From: an uncultured Spirochaetaceae bacterium
Lineage (GTDB): Bacteria; Spirochaetota; Spirochaetia; Sphaerochaetales; Sphaerochaetaceae
Direction of reading: 5' to 3'
DNA length: 12,093 nucleotides
Assembly: GCA_947630635.1 (NCBI GenBank)
Contig: CANRIJ010000037.1
Location: 1 to 12,093 of the forward strand
Position numbers and translations under genes: made by a program. The notes under the pieces are model-generated. The model was given only the letters and a program-made list of their open reading frames with translations, had not been told where the DNA came from and searched no databases. Of this stretch, positions 1-6,602 are shown in pieces (the stretch's first letter is position 1; every line of letters begins with the position of its first letter).

Positions 1-566
1 GCACTCTCTATATGGTATTTGGAGAGGCTTAGGAGTCCTGCTAGCGTCTTTCCAATTGGGTCATGAAATGGGTAGAGAAGGTATGCGGTATCGAAATTGA
101 TGGAAAAGACCGATGCATATCCGGGGAGGGCCTTCTCAATCATATTCCTTTGGTCGACAAAATAGGATCTATTTGCCTTCTCGTCCACTTCTTGGAGGAA
201 TATGAAATCAGTATCTGCCTCTTTTAGATATGATATGGCGCCCTCAGTGTTCTTGAGTGTCTCCTCTTTTGAGATGCCCTTTGCGTATTTTCCCGTGACC
301 TTTGTGCCATCTGACATATAGCCTGAGTCCATGAAGAAAGAGTAATCCTGGGAATATGCGCCAAAGCCTATGTTATATGTGGTAATTGTATATTCCTCGC
401 CCTCTTTTACCCTTCTTTCCTGGTTGTTCGTCACATTCTCTTCTATCTGGTCCTCGATTCTTTCATAGGATGAGAGCACGTAGATTACGTATGCACAAGC
501 GATTATCAGAATAAACAGGGCTATTGAGAGTATTGTTATCAGAACTATTCTCGAACTCTTTTTCAT
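1..566 (-). CDS. Endonuclease/exonuclease/phosphatase-family protein, membrane-anchored, C-terminal part missing
   Basis: The gene runs leftward off the window; 188 codons are visible. The protein starts MKKSSR, followed by one hydrophobic helix (about residues 7-31), so the rest is probably outside the cytoplasmic membrane. The catalytic-domain start is visible: TYNIGFGAY (about 63-71, with the conserved Asn65) and FIFLQEVD (about 121-128, with the metal-binding Glu126), the first two signatures of the DNase I-like EEP fold (PF03372). The stretch between them (YSFFMDSG) and the residues after it (RSYFVDQ) resemble a group of membrane-anchored EEP proteins known from Firmicutes and spirochaetes. 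The His/Asp motifs of the C-terminal half lie beyond the window. Substrate unknown: nucleic acid, phospholipid or sugar phosphate are all possible. The ATG at 564-566 is the only good start before the hydrophobic helix, although its ribosome binding site is weak. The gene is divergent from the next one. Confidence 0.85.
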   Translation of the reverse strand, partial: MKKSSRIVLITILSIALFILIIACAYVIYVLSSYERIEDQIEENVTNNQERRVKEGEEYTITTYNIGFGAYSQDYSFFMDSGYMSDGTKVTGKYAKGISKEETLKNTEGAISYLKEADTDFIFLQEVDEKANRSYFVDQRNMIEKALPGYASVFSINFDTAYLLYPFHDPIGKTLAGLLSLSKYHIES

Positions 567-616
567 TTCGGTCTCACTTTGGATAGTTGGTTATTTTTTT
601 TACACTCAAATTTGAT

Positions 617-625
617 TTTATACCA
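617..625 (-). promoter_or_regulatory. Extended -10 promoter candidate for the EEP-family gene
   Basis: On the minus strand TGG-TATAAA (625 to 617) is an extended -10 element matching five of six consensus bases, with the TG one base upstream. No good -35 hexamer is seen. Transcription would begin near 610, giving a leader of about 45 bases. The element lies inside a 7-bp inverted repeat (603-609 / 635-641). Confidence 0.35.
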
Positions 626-676
626 AAAATGCAATTGAGTGCTTTTCGAAAAAAGAAGACGATATAGAGGTGTCTC

Positions 677-1630
677 ATGCTTAATTCAGAACCCTACCAG
701 TTAGCCGCGCTCTTTTCCACATTGGATATGAGCGCGAAGTACAGATATCTATTTGAGCTTATGAAGAGCGAGTCCAGATACTCCTTTGATGAGCTCTATC
801 CTCTTGGGATAAATGAGTTTAGGATCTCGCTTAACTCAGTTCTCTCGATTTTGGGAAAGAACGCCAGAGAGCTCAGTCTGAACGAGCTCTCAGAGGTGTG
901 TCGCATATTCTCAGAGATCGCATATTCAATAAAGAGAGATACTCCACTGGATGTAATATCGAGAAATATAATGAGAGGACACTCATCTCTAGTGAGAAGC
1001 GATGAGACTTTCATGCTTCTTTACCTCTACGCCGAGCGCTTTGTCGCAATTCCGAACTATTCGGTTTTGACTAAGAGGAGAAAAGCCTATTTTCTCCATT
1101 CTGCCGAGAGGGAGACCGGAGGTTCGTTTAGGGCCCATGGGGATATAGAGTTCAGCTATGATCCAAGTGCGGAGATATTTAAGGATGCGCTTCCTGACGT
1201 GTTGAGTGAAGAGGAGTGCATTTCTGCCTTCTTCAATAGTAGAAATGAGATTCTCTCTCCCTCCGTCGCCCTTTTGATAAAGAGTGTTGATGATATGAGA
1301 AGCCTCATAAGGTTCCTTCTTATCAATTTTGGCCTCGAGAGCAGCCTCACCTCCTATGAGATAATAGGCTCTCTTCTGCTTCTATTCAGAGAGATTGCCG
1401 AAGCAACTCTTAGAAATCCTTCATTTAAGCTCTCGACACTCTATAAAAGCATAATAGGGCGCTATTCGTTTTTGGCTCTCTATATGCCAGATCAGTTTTG
1501 CTTAGTGCGCTTTTACTTTGAGATAGTGAGACTCAATGAGGGATTCTCATTTGAGGGAAAGGATGACTACATTAAACTATGCGAGCTCTATTTGTCATAC
1601 TGCCAAATGAAAGCAGAAAAGGCCGAGTAG
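677..1630 (+). CDS. Unrecognised 317-residue cytosolic helical protein
   Basis: I do not recognise a family. There is no signal peptide and no clear membrane segment. The sequence looks mostly alpha-helical, with alternating Leu/Ile-rich and charged stretches. A less regular middle section (about residues 135-185, containing AERETGGSFRAHGDIEFSYDP) could be a loop or active-site region. The C-terminal third (about 205-310) again looks like packed helices. The start is well supported: GAGGTG at 667-672 lies four bases before the ATG. Codon use (AGA/AGG arginine, GAG glutamate) matches the neighbouring housekeeping genes, so this is a genuine resident gene rather than a shadow frame. It is divergent from the EEP gene. 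The next gene has its own promoter after an 82-base gap, so co-transcription is possible but not needed. A lineage-restricted regulatory or structural protein is a guess. Confidence 0.8.
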   Translation: MLNSEPYQLAALFSTLDMSAKYRYLFELMKSESRYSFDELYPLGINEFRISLNSVLSILGKNARELSLNELSEVCRIFSEIAYSIKRDTPLDVISRNIMRGHSSLVRSDETFMLLYLYAERFVAIPNYSVLTKRRKAYFLHSAERETGGSFRAHGDIEFSYDPSAEIFKDALPDVLSEEECISAFFNSRNEILSPSVALLIKSVDDMRSLIRFLLINFGLESSLTSYEIIGSLLLLFREIAEATLRNPSFKLSTLYKSIIGRYSFLALYMPDQFCLVRFYFEIVRLNEGFSFEGKDDYIKLCELYLSYCQMKAEKAE

Positions 1631-1679
1631 AAATCGATTGAAGTTGCGTATATTCTGAGATTTTTGCTCTTTAGCCTAC

Positions 1680-1708
1680 TTGTGATCTTGAGCTGGGTGT
1701 TTTATTAT
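1680..1708 (+). promoter_or_regulatory. Sigma-70-type promoter for the 13-residue-repeat protein
   Basis: TTGTGA (1680-1685), a 17-base spacer and TATTAT (1703-1708) make a good vegetative promoter. Transcription would start near 1715 and leave about 40 bases before the ATG at 1755. This argues against a TTG at 1713 as start codon. Confidence 0.5.
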
Positions 1709-1754
1709 CGCTTTGGACCTTTCAGGTCAAGAACAGAGTATAGGGGATAATTCA

Positions 1755-2198
1755 ATGGGAACACTTAGAAAACTCAAAACGAAGATGAAATTGGATCGCG
1801 ATTGGCATAAGAGTATTCTCAGAAGCGGAAAAGATGAGATATTAATCGATATTGATGGAGACAAGGAGGCGGATTTGGCGCTCTTTGATACTACAGGCGA
1901 CGGAAATATCGATACTCTTGCTATAGATCTCACTGGAGATGGCGAGTTCAATCTCTATTTTGGAGATACCGATGCCAATGGAATTCCAGACGTTGTTTTA
2001 TATGATGAGGACGGAAGCGGCTCACTTGAGGTTCTCGGGCTGGGAAAGGAAGTAGAGGATGCAATAGTGGAGCTCGTAGGTGCTATAAGAGATATTGTCA
2101 TTACTGGCGACTATTTAGCCGAGGCTCTCGATGAGAAGCTTGACGAGCTTGAGGATGAGATCAAAATCGCAAGAAAGGAACTTAAGAAGCTCAGATAG
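1755..2198 (+). CDS. Small cytosolic protein with five 13-residue Asp/Gly (calcium-loop-like) repeats
   Basis: The protein has 147 residues and three parts: a basic N-terminus (1-28), five back-to-back 13-residue repeats (32-96), and a helical C-terminus (about 97-147) ending in a highly charged Glu/Lys segment that may form a coiled coil. The repeats begin at D32, D45, D58, D71 and D84 and follow D-x-[DT]-G-D-G-x-x-D plus four mostly hydrophobic residues (for example DTTGDGNIDTLAI). The Asp spacing at positions 1, 3, 5 and 9 resembles EF-hand, dockerin and thrombospondin type-3 loops, which suggests Ca2+ binding. No signal peptide is present, which is unusual for such repeats. The ATG at 1755 is chosen because AGGGGAT (1742-1748) precedes it at good spacing and a promoter lies just upstream; an in-frame TTG at 1713 has neither. 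A strong terminator follows, so this is probably a single-gene transcript. Biological role unknown. Confidence 0.85.
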   Translation: MGTLRKLKTKMKLDRDWHKSILRSGKDEILIDIDGDKEADLALFDTTGDGNIDTLAIDLTGDGEFNLYFGDTDANGIPDVVLYDEDGSGSLEVLGLGKEVEDAIVELVGAIRDIVITGDYLAEALDEKLDELEDEIKIARKELKKLR

Positions 2199-2225
2199 TC
2201 ATTTCATCTTTCATATTATTTAGAT

Positions 2226-2260
2226 AAAACGCAGATAGAAAATTCTATTCTGCGTTTTTT
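2226..2260 (+). terminator. Rho-independent terminator
   Basis: A 13-bp stem (AACGCAGATAGAA against TTCTATTCTGCGTT, with one bulged T) has a two-base loop and ends in a run of six T. It lies about 30 bases after the stop codon at 2198. Confidence 0.8.
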
Positions 2261-2419
2261 AATGAGTATCTTTTGCCATATATAGCTAAGGTAAAATCTT
2301 AGAAGAAAAAAGAAGAGAGTCTTTGTATTTGAAGGTTTTATGTGTTTTGTCTAATTCGCTCTTATGAAATTGAATAATGCTTTAAACACTTTGTCTTTTT
2401 ATATAGACTCAATAACTGA

Positions 2420-4258
2420 GTGGCTAGCATACTGAATGAATTGAATAGGGATAGATCATCTTCAAAGTGTAGATGTCTTTGTCTATGCAACATATATCGA
2501 GTCGCAATTGTATTTTTTGTTTTGTTAGTTATATCCTCTAGTGCCTTGTTTGCCTATGATAATGGAAACAAGGTCTATACATCGCGAGATGATGCCTATG
2601 TTAGGCTTGAGAGGCTTTCACGAGCTGCGGGAAGACTTGGCTCGGGTGCAATAACTCCTGCTACTGGGAATGAGCTTTTAGTTGCTCTCCATAGGATAGA
2701 GAGAGATAATCTCAGCCCTGATTTGAAAGCGGAATATGATTATCTTGAGGCTTTGTTTTCGCATCCAGTTAATAATTTTGAGGCTAAATATTTTGCCTTT
2801 GATGGCAAATTGGGATTTAATCTTCAAGGCAATATAGCAGACTATGGTGCTTTTGACTGGTCTAATGCTACAAATGCTATTCCTTCTCGCTATCGAGGGG
2901 AGGACGTCTTTGAGGCTTACAGGTACATGGACCCCTCTATACAGGCTGGGTTGGAATTCTATTTTGGTCCATGGTTTGCCTTGGAAGGACGCTTTGGCAT
3001 TAATTTTCCAAATCATCACCTTTATGAGAGCTCTCTTGGATGGCTGATGTCTGGATATTTAGGCAAATTCAATTTTGTTGGAGATGGGCCTACAACTATT
3101 CCATCTGATTTTCCATATAGAGTTTCACTCGGAGCTGGAAACGAATATTTTTCATTCATAATGGGAAGGCTTCCTCAGGATATGGGAAATGCAGCCGTAT
3201 CCAATATGATGGTTGCGGATAATTTCAATTATCAGGAAGTTACTATGCTCTCCTTCTTCAGTCCTTGGTTTACATATCACATGTCGATGACACGTTTTGA
3301 CATGATGATTGGCAATGGTCCAAATAATATTCCTCAGAGTATGTCTCGCAGTGAGTTCCAAGGAAGACAGCAAATTCGAGTTGTGCATTCTTTTGATCTC
3401 AGCCTTTTTGATGTAGTTAGATTTACAATCATGCTCGGAACCTTATATGAGGCGGATTCCCTCTTTGACTTTAGGTTTTTCTACCCCTTCTATTGGCAGC
3501 ATAATTACCAGAATTTTGATAATTTAAGCCAAGAAAGCTACTATGATGAGGCGAATAACATAATGAGTCTTTCGCTTGATTATGCTTTTTTGAAGGGTTG
3601 GTCTTTGAATGTGCAATTTGTAATGGATCAGGCTCGTCTTCCAAAGGAGATAGACGATGAGATGCCATGGGCATGGGGGATTTTGGGCAATGTCAGAAAC
3701 ACAACTCAATTTAAAGCGGGATGGCTGGATAGCTATATTGAGATTGCATATTCAAATCCATATTTGTTCTTAAATGGAAAACGTACCTATGATAGTCAAA
3801 CGGGCAGTTATGTCTATAACTATAATGCAGATTACATAATTGGATATCATTACGAATGGCTTGATGATGTGGGATATACGGGTTTTAAGTATGGTCCCGA
3901 TACTATTATGGTTGCCCTGGGAAATGAATTCGGATCATGGAATGGATCCTATAAAGCAGCTGCTGAGCTAAGCTGGAGAATGCAAGGTATAGCTGGCTTT
4001 GTCATTCAATCTATAGATCGCAATCTGACCCACATAATCTCCCAGACACTCCATGGGGCGTCTGAGCTGAGAGCCTCAGGCTATGACTATGAGCATGTGG
4101 TGGAGCTGAGATTGGGCGGAGAATACAATTTTAATGACATGCTTAAGGTGGAAGGAGGATTCTATAACAGCATTTATGTCAATTATGACAATATCAAGAA
4201 TGCTCCTTTGGTGTATAAACCTATGTTTACTATGAAATTCAAGGTGCTTCTAGATTAA
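2420..4258 (+). CDS. Exported large beta-barrel-like outer-membrane protein, distantly Wzi-like
   Basis: The 612-residue protein has a signal peptide: hydrophobic core at about 28-44 and a probable signal peptidase I site ALFA|YD after residue 45. Mature residues 56-110 look helical and contain LSRAAGRLGSG followed by TPATGNELLVAL, an N-terminal pattern seen in capsule-assembly Wzi-type proteins. From about 125 on, alternating aromatic and polar strands dominate, with SFIMGRLPQDMGNA (about 246-259) like the GR...G segment of Wzi-type barrels, and the chain ends in a strand, FTMKFKVLLD. I infer an outer-membrane barrel; assignment to Wzi is tentative and no capsule genes are nearby. The start is uncertain: GTG at 2420 directly follows an in-frame TGA and has no Shine-Dalgarno; a TTG at 2441 is the alternative. 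The n-region has four Cys (CRCLCLC). Arginine codons include more CGN and the DNA looks more AT-rich than most neighbours. Confidence 0.85.
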   Translation: MASILNELNRDRSSSKCRCLCLCNIYRVAIVFFVLLVISSSALFAYDNGNKVYTSRDDAYVRLERLSRAAGRLGSGAITPATGNELLVALHRIERDNLSPDLKAEYDYLEALFSHPVNNFEAKYFAFDGKLGFNLQGNIADYGAFDWSNATNAIPSRYRGEDVFEAYRYMDPSIQAGLEFYFGPWFALEGRFGINFPNHHLYESSLGWLMSGYLGKFNFVGDGPTTIPSDFPYRVSLGAGNEYFSFIMGRLPQDMGNAAVSNMMVADNFNYQEVTMLSFFSPWFTYHMSMTRFDMMIGNGPNNIPQSMSRSEFQGRQQIRVVHSFDLSLFDVVRFTIMLGTLYEADSLFDFRFFYPFYWQHNYQNFDNLSQESYYDEANNIMSLSLDYAFLKGWSLNVQFVMDQARLPKEIDDEMPWAWGILGNVRNTTQFKAGWLDSYIEIAYSNPYLFLNGKRTYDSQTGSYVYNYNADYIIGYHYEWLDDVGYTGFKYGPDTIMVALGNEFGSWNGSYKAAAELSWRMQGIAGFVIQSIDRNLTHIISQTLHGASELRASGYDYEHVVELRLGGEYNFNDMLKVEGGFYNSIYVNYDNIKNAPLVYKPMFTMKFKVLLD

Positions 4259-4263
4259 AAGAA

Positions 4264-4282
4264 GGAGGCCGTGCTGGCCTCC
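4264..4282 (+). terminator. GC-rich hairpin after the barrel gene, possible terminator
   Basis: GGAGGCC (4264-4270) and GGCCTCC (4276-4282) form a perfect 7-bp stem with a GTGCT loop, six bases after the stop codon. There is no T run after it, so it may be a 3'-end stabiliser or a factor-assisted terminator rather than a classical intrinsic one. Confidence 0.5.
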
Positions 4283-4524
4283 CTCAGAATGAAACGGAAA
4301 AATAGTTATATGGAAGATCGCCTTTGGCTTTCCTCAACCTAAAGATAACAATAATTCTTTATATGTCAATGTTTTATATAAATATTGCTTTTTGTTTTGG
4401 ATTTTGACGTTAATTAATTTTAAGCTATGTGTTTTTAAAAAACTCTCTATATTTAAAATGCACTACATATTTGCTTGATTCAAAAAACACGAATTAAATA
4501 TTTTGTATGGTAATATAAGCTCTT

Positions 4525-4552
4525 TTGCTGTGTTTTAAGTCTTTTTTATTAA
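4525..4552 (+). promoter_or_regulatory. Promoter candidate for the TPR-like exported protein
   Basis: TTGCTG (4525-4530), a 16-base spacer and TATTAA (4547-4552) would start transcription near 4559, about 20 bases before the ATG. Other T/A-rich hexamers in this spacer fit almost as well, so the assignment is weak. Confidence 0.3.
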
Positions 4553-4579
4553 TGCTAAGATTCAAAAAGGTTGATTTTA

Positions 4580-5308
4580 ATGAAGAAGGTCCTAATTGCT
4601 ATTGCTGTTTTATTGATATCGTGCTCAGCGCTCTTTGCTTATACTGATATTTTTAAGGATATGATGGAAGATCCTCTATACGTCGATTTCATTTCTGCAG
4701 TAAAGAATAATGAGAATGAGAGTGAGATTATTGAGAAATTCAATGCCTTTATAAATAGTGGAATAACCCCAGTTGAGAGGGCAAGAGTGGAGTATAACCT
4801 AGTTGTTTATTATGTGACTGTAGGGGATATGAATAAAGCGGGTATCCATAAGGGCATATTGGAAGCTCTGATTGACAATTTGCCCTCTGATACAAGTGAA
4901 TTCGAACGACTTGCAATTGATTCTGAGCTTAAATCATTGGATTATACCTTTAGCAAGAAACTTGGCGATGGTCTTAAATCAAGTAATATAATTAAGGAAA
5001 TATATAAGAAATATCCCAATGATATTTTCTCCATTACTCATGAGATATGGCGTCTAATACATACTCCTCCAATTGCAGGTGGAAACACCAAGAAAGCCAT
5101 TAAGATGATTGATGATCTCTTTAAGAGCTATGGATCAGAGATGACAATGCTTGATAAGTATTCTATGCTTTACGCCTATGCTCTTGCATATAACAAGAGA
5201 GATGATTACAAGACTGCAGATAAGTATTTCAAAGAGGCATTTGAGTATTTTGACAGAGAGCCAGAGGTAGTTGAGGAATACAACAAGAACCTGAAAAAGC
5301 TGAAATAG
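4580..5308 (+). CDS. Exported helical-repeat (TPR-like) protein
   Basis: The 242-residue protein begins with a textbook signal peptide: MKK, hydrophobic core to about residue 14, and ALFA|Y as likely cleavage after residue 20. LISC at 12-15 also fits a lipobox, so a lipoprotein is an alternative. The mature part is helical. Its C-terminal 55 residues follow the TPR rhythm (YSMLYAYALAYNKRDDYKTA, then KYFKEAFEYF), and PPIAGGNTKKAI at about 167-178 resembles a motif I associate with periplasmic TPR proteins. It probably acts as a periplasmic or surface scaffold; partner unknown. The ATG at 4580 is chosen over an in-frame TTG at 4571 because AAAAAGG (4564-4570) lies nine bases before the ATG and overlaps no coding sequence. 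The signal sequence (ISCSALFAY) closely matches that of the upstream barrel protein (ISSSALFAY). A hairpin terminator follows. Confidence 0.87.
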   Translation: MKKVLIAIAVLLISCSALFAYTDIFKDMMEDPLYVDFISAVKNNENESEIIEKFNAFINSGITPVERARVEYNLVVYYVTVGDMNKAGIHKGILEALIDNLPSDTSEFERLAIDSELKSLDYTFSKKLGDGLKSSNIIKEIYKKYPNDIFSITHEIWRLIHTPPIAGGNTKKAIKMIDDLFKSYGSEMTMLDKYSMLYAYALAYNKRDDYKTADKYFKEAFEYFDREPEVVEEYNKNLKKLK

Positions 5309-5333
5309 CCGAAAGCGGCTGATGGCGCTTTTT
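5307..5333 (+). terminator. Terminator with an overlapping alternative hairpin
   Basis: AAAGCG (5312-5317) pairs with CGCTTT (5326-5331) and is followed by T residues to 5333, a short intrinsic terminator. AGCCG (5307-5311) can instead pair with CGGCT (5316-5320), which uses part of the terminator stem, so the two hairpins exclude each other. Confidence 0.55.
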
Positions 5334-5349
5334 CCATATTTTGTACGCT

Positions 5350-5378
5350 TTGGTCAATAGAAGATTATCACTTAAAAT
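5350..5378 (+). promoter_or_regulatory. Sigma-70-type promoter for the ATP-grasp/esterase unit
   Basis: TTGGTC (5350-5355), a 17-base spacer and TAAAAT (5373-5378) lie just after the previous terminator. Transcription would begin near 5385, and a strong ribosome binding site AGAGGAGG (5391-5398) follows four bases before the ATG at 5403. Confidence 0.55.
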
Positions 5379-5402
5379 CATATCATCCATAGAGGAGGCT
5401 CT

Positions 5403-6602
5403 ATGAACTTCATTTTTATTTCGCCGCAGTTTCCCTATACTTACTGGAATTTCTGCGATCGTCTGAAAAAGGCCGGTGTAAATGTTCTTGCAATCGGAGA
5501 TGAGAACTATGATGCACTCGATTGGAGACTGAGAAACTCAATCACCGAATACTATAAAGTCGGCAATATGGAGAATTACTCCGAGATGTTTAAGGCAGTT
5601 GCTTTCTTTTCATTCAAATATGGAAAGATAGACTGGATTGAGAGCAACAATGAGTATTGGCTTGAAAGTGATGCCAGACTACGAGAGGATTTCAACGTCA
5701 CAACTGGAGCCCATCCTAAGGACCTTCTCAAATACAAAAGCAAGTACGAGATGAAGAAATACTATAAGAAGGCCGGTGTTCCGTTTCCTAGATGCATTAA
5801 GGTGACATCCATTAAGAAGGCAATGGAATTTATCGAGGAAATCGGTGGCTATCCCGTTATTGCAAAGCCTGAGAACGGAGTAGGGGCGAGTCATACTTAT
5901 AAGATTGAGAATGAGAGCGCTCTTTCTGAATTTTTTAGAGACAAGATAGATGTTCCATATGTCATGGAGGAATTTATCGATGGCGATATTGTCTCCTATG
6001 ACACCATAGTCAATGAGGATGGAGAGCCTCTCTTTGAGTCTATGACAGTGTGGCCTCCATCGATTGCGGACATTGTAAACAATAAGCTCGATCTTACCTA
6101 TTACGTCAGTGATAATGTAGATGAGAAGCTAAAAAAGGCTGGCAGAGCGACTGTTAAGGCCTTTGATGTTAAGGGCCGCTTTGTGCATTTAGAGTTCTTT
6201 AAGCTCAAAAAGGAGAAAAAGGGACTTGGAAAGAAGGGCGACATAGTTGCACTTGAGGTGAATATGAGGCCAGCTGGCGGCTATACACCGGATATGATGA
6301 ACTATGCCCACTCCTTTGATGTCTATTCAATTTACGCAGATATGGTGCTTACAGGCGGAAAGAATGCCCTCTCTTTCAAAAAAGGCGATGATCTCTTTTC
6401 AGCATATGCATCGCGTCGAGATGGCGTCTCATACAAAAATAGCGATGATGATGTGAAGGCAAAATATGGCTCAAGGATTGTAATGAATGAGAGGCTTCCT
6501 CAGCTATGGTGGGATGCTATGGGCAATTACATGTATACAGTGAAGCTCGATACTAAGAAAGAGACCGAGGAGTTCATCTCATTTGTAACGGAGAGGGCTT
6601 AA
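5403..6602 (+). CDS. ATP-grasp ligase-like enzyme
   Basis: The 399-residue protein has the ATP-grasp order: a pre-ATP-grasp Rossmann-like domain (1-100), the ATP-grasp domain (about 110-320) and a C-terminal cap. Visible elements are K155 with the glycine-rich loop (VIAKPENGVGAS), the hinge acidic pair in MEEFIDGD (188-195), HLEFF (262-266) and the metal-ligand motif EVNMRPAGG (285-293). The family joins a carboxylate, via acyl phosphate, to an amine or thiol. The acidic residues and glycine loop are intact, so it is likely active. The substrate cannot be read from sequence; it resembles the carboxylate-amine ligase/biotin-carboxylase-like group rather than purine enzymes, D-Ala ligase or RimK. 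No signal peptide: cytosolic. Its TAA overlaps the ATG of the esterase gene by one base, so the two are translationally coupled and probably act on related compounds. Confidence 0.9.
   Translation: MNFIFISPQFPYTYWNFCDRLKKAGVNVLAIGDENYDALDWRLRNSITEYYKVGNMENYSEMFKAVAFFSFKYGKIDWIESNNEYWLESDARLREDFNVTTGAHPKDLLKYKSKYEMKKYYKKAGVPFPRCIKVTSIKKAMEFIEEIGGYPVIAKPENGVGASHTYKIENESALSEFFRDKIDVPYVMEEFIDGDIVSYDTIVNEDGEPLFESMTVWPPSIADIVNNKLDLTYYVSDNVDEKLKKAGRATVKAFDVKGRFVHLEFFKLKKEKKGLGKKGDIVALEVNMRPAGGYTPDMMNYAHSFDVYSIYADMVLTGGKNALSFKKGDDLFSAYASRRDGVSYKNSDDDVKAKYGSRIVMNERLPQLWWDAMGNYMYTVKLDTKKETEEFISFVTERA

Larger units (their letters stand above)
4259..4579 (+). other. AT-rich intergenic region, no gene seen
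   Basis: This 321-base spacer holds a 7-bp hairpin just after the upstream gene and a weak promoter candidate near its right end. The rest is A/T-rich with many T and A tracts. A 17-codon ATG frame near 4290 has no ribosome binding site and is not called. No riboswitch, tRNA or repeat was recognised. Confidence 0.5.

Noticed and set aside
1713..1754. In-frame upstream TTG start for the 13-residue-repeat protein
   Set aside because: It lies at the predicted transcription start and has no ribosome binding site; the ATG at 1755 has a good one.
2678..3019. A 113-codon minus-strand frame inside the barrel gene
   Set aside because: It has no signal, motif or ribosome binding site, and the plus strand encodes a continuous exported protein.
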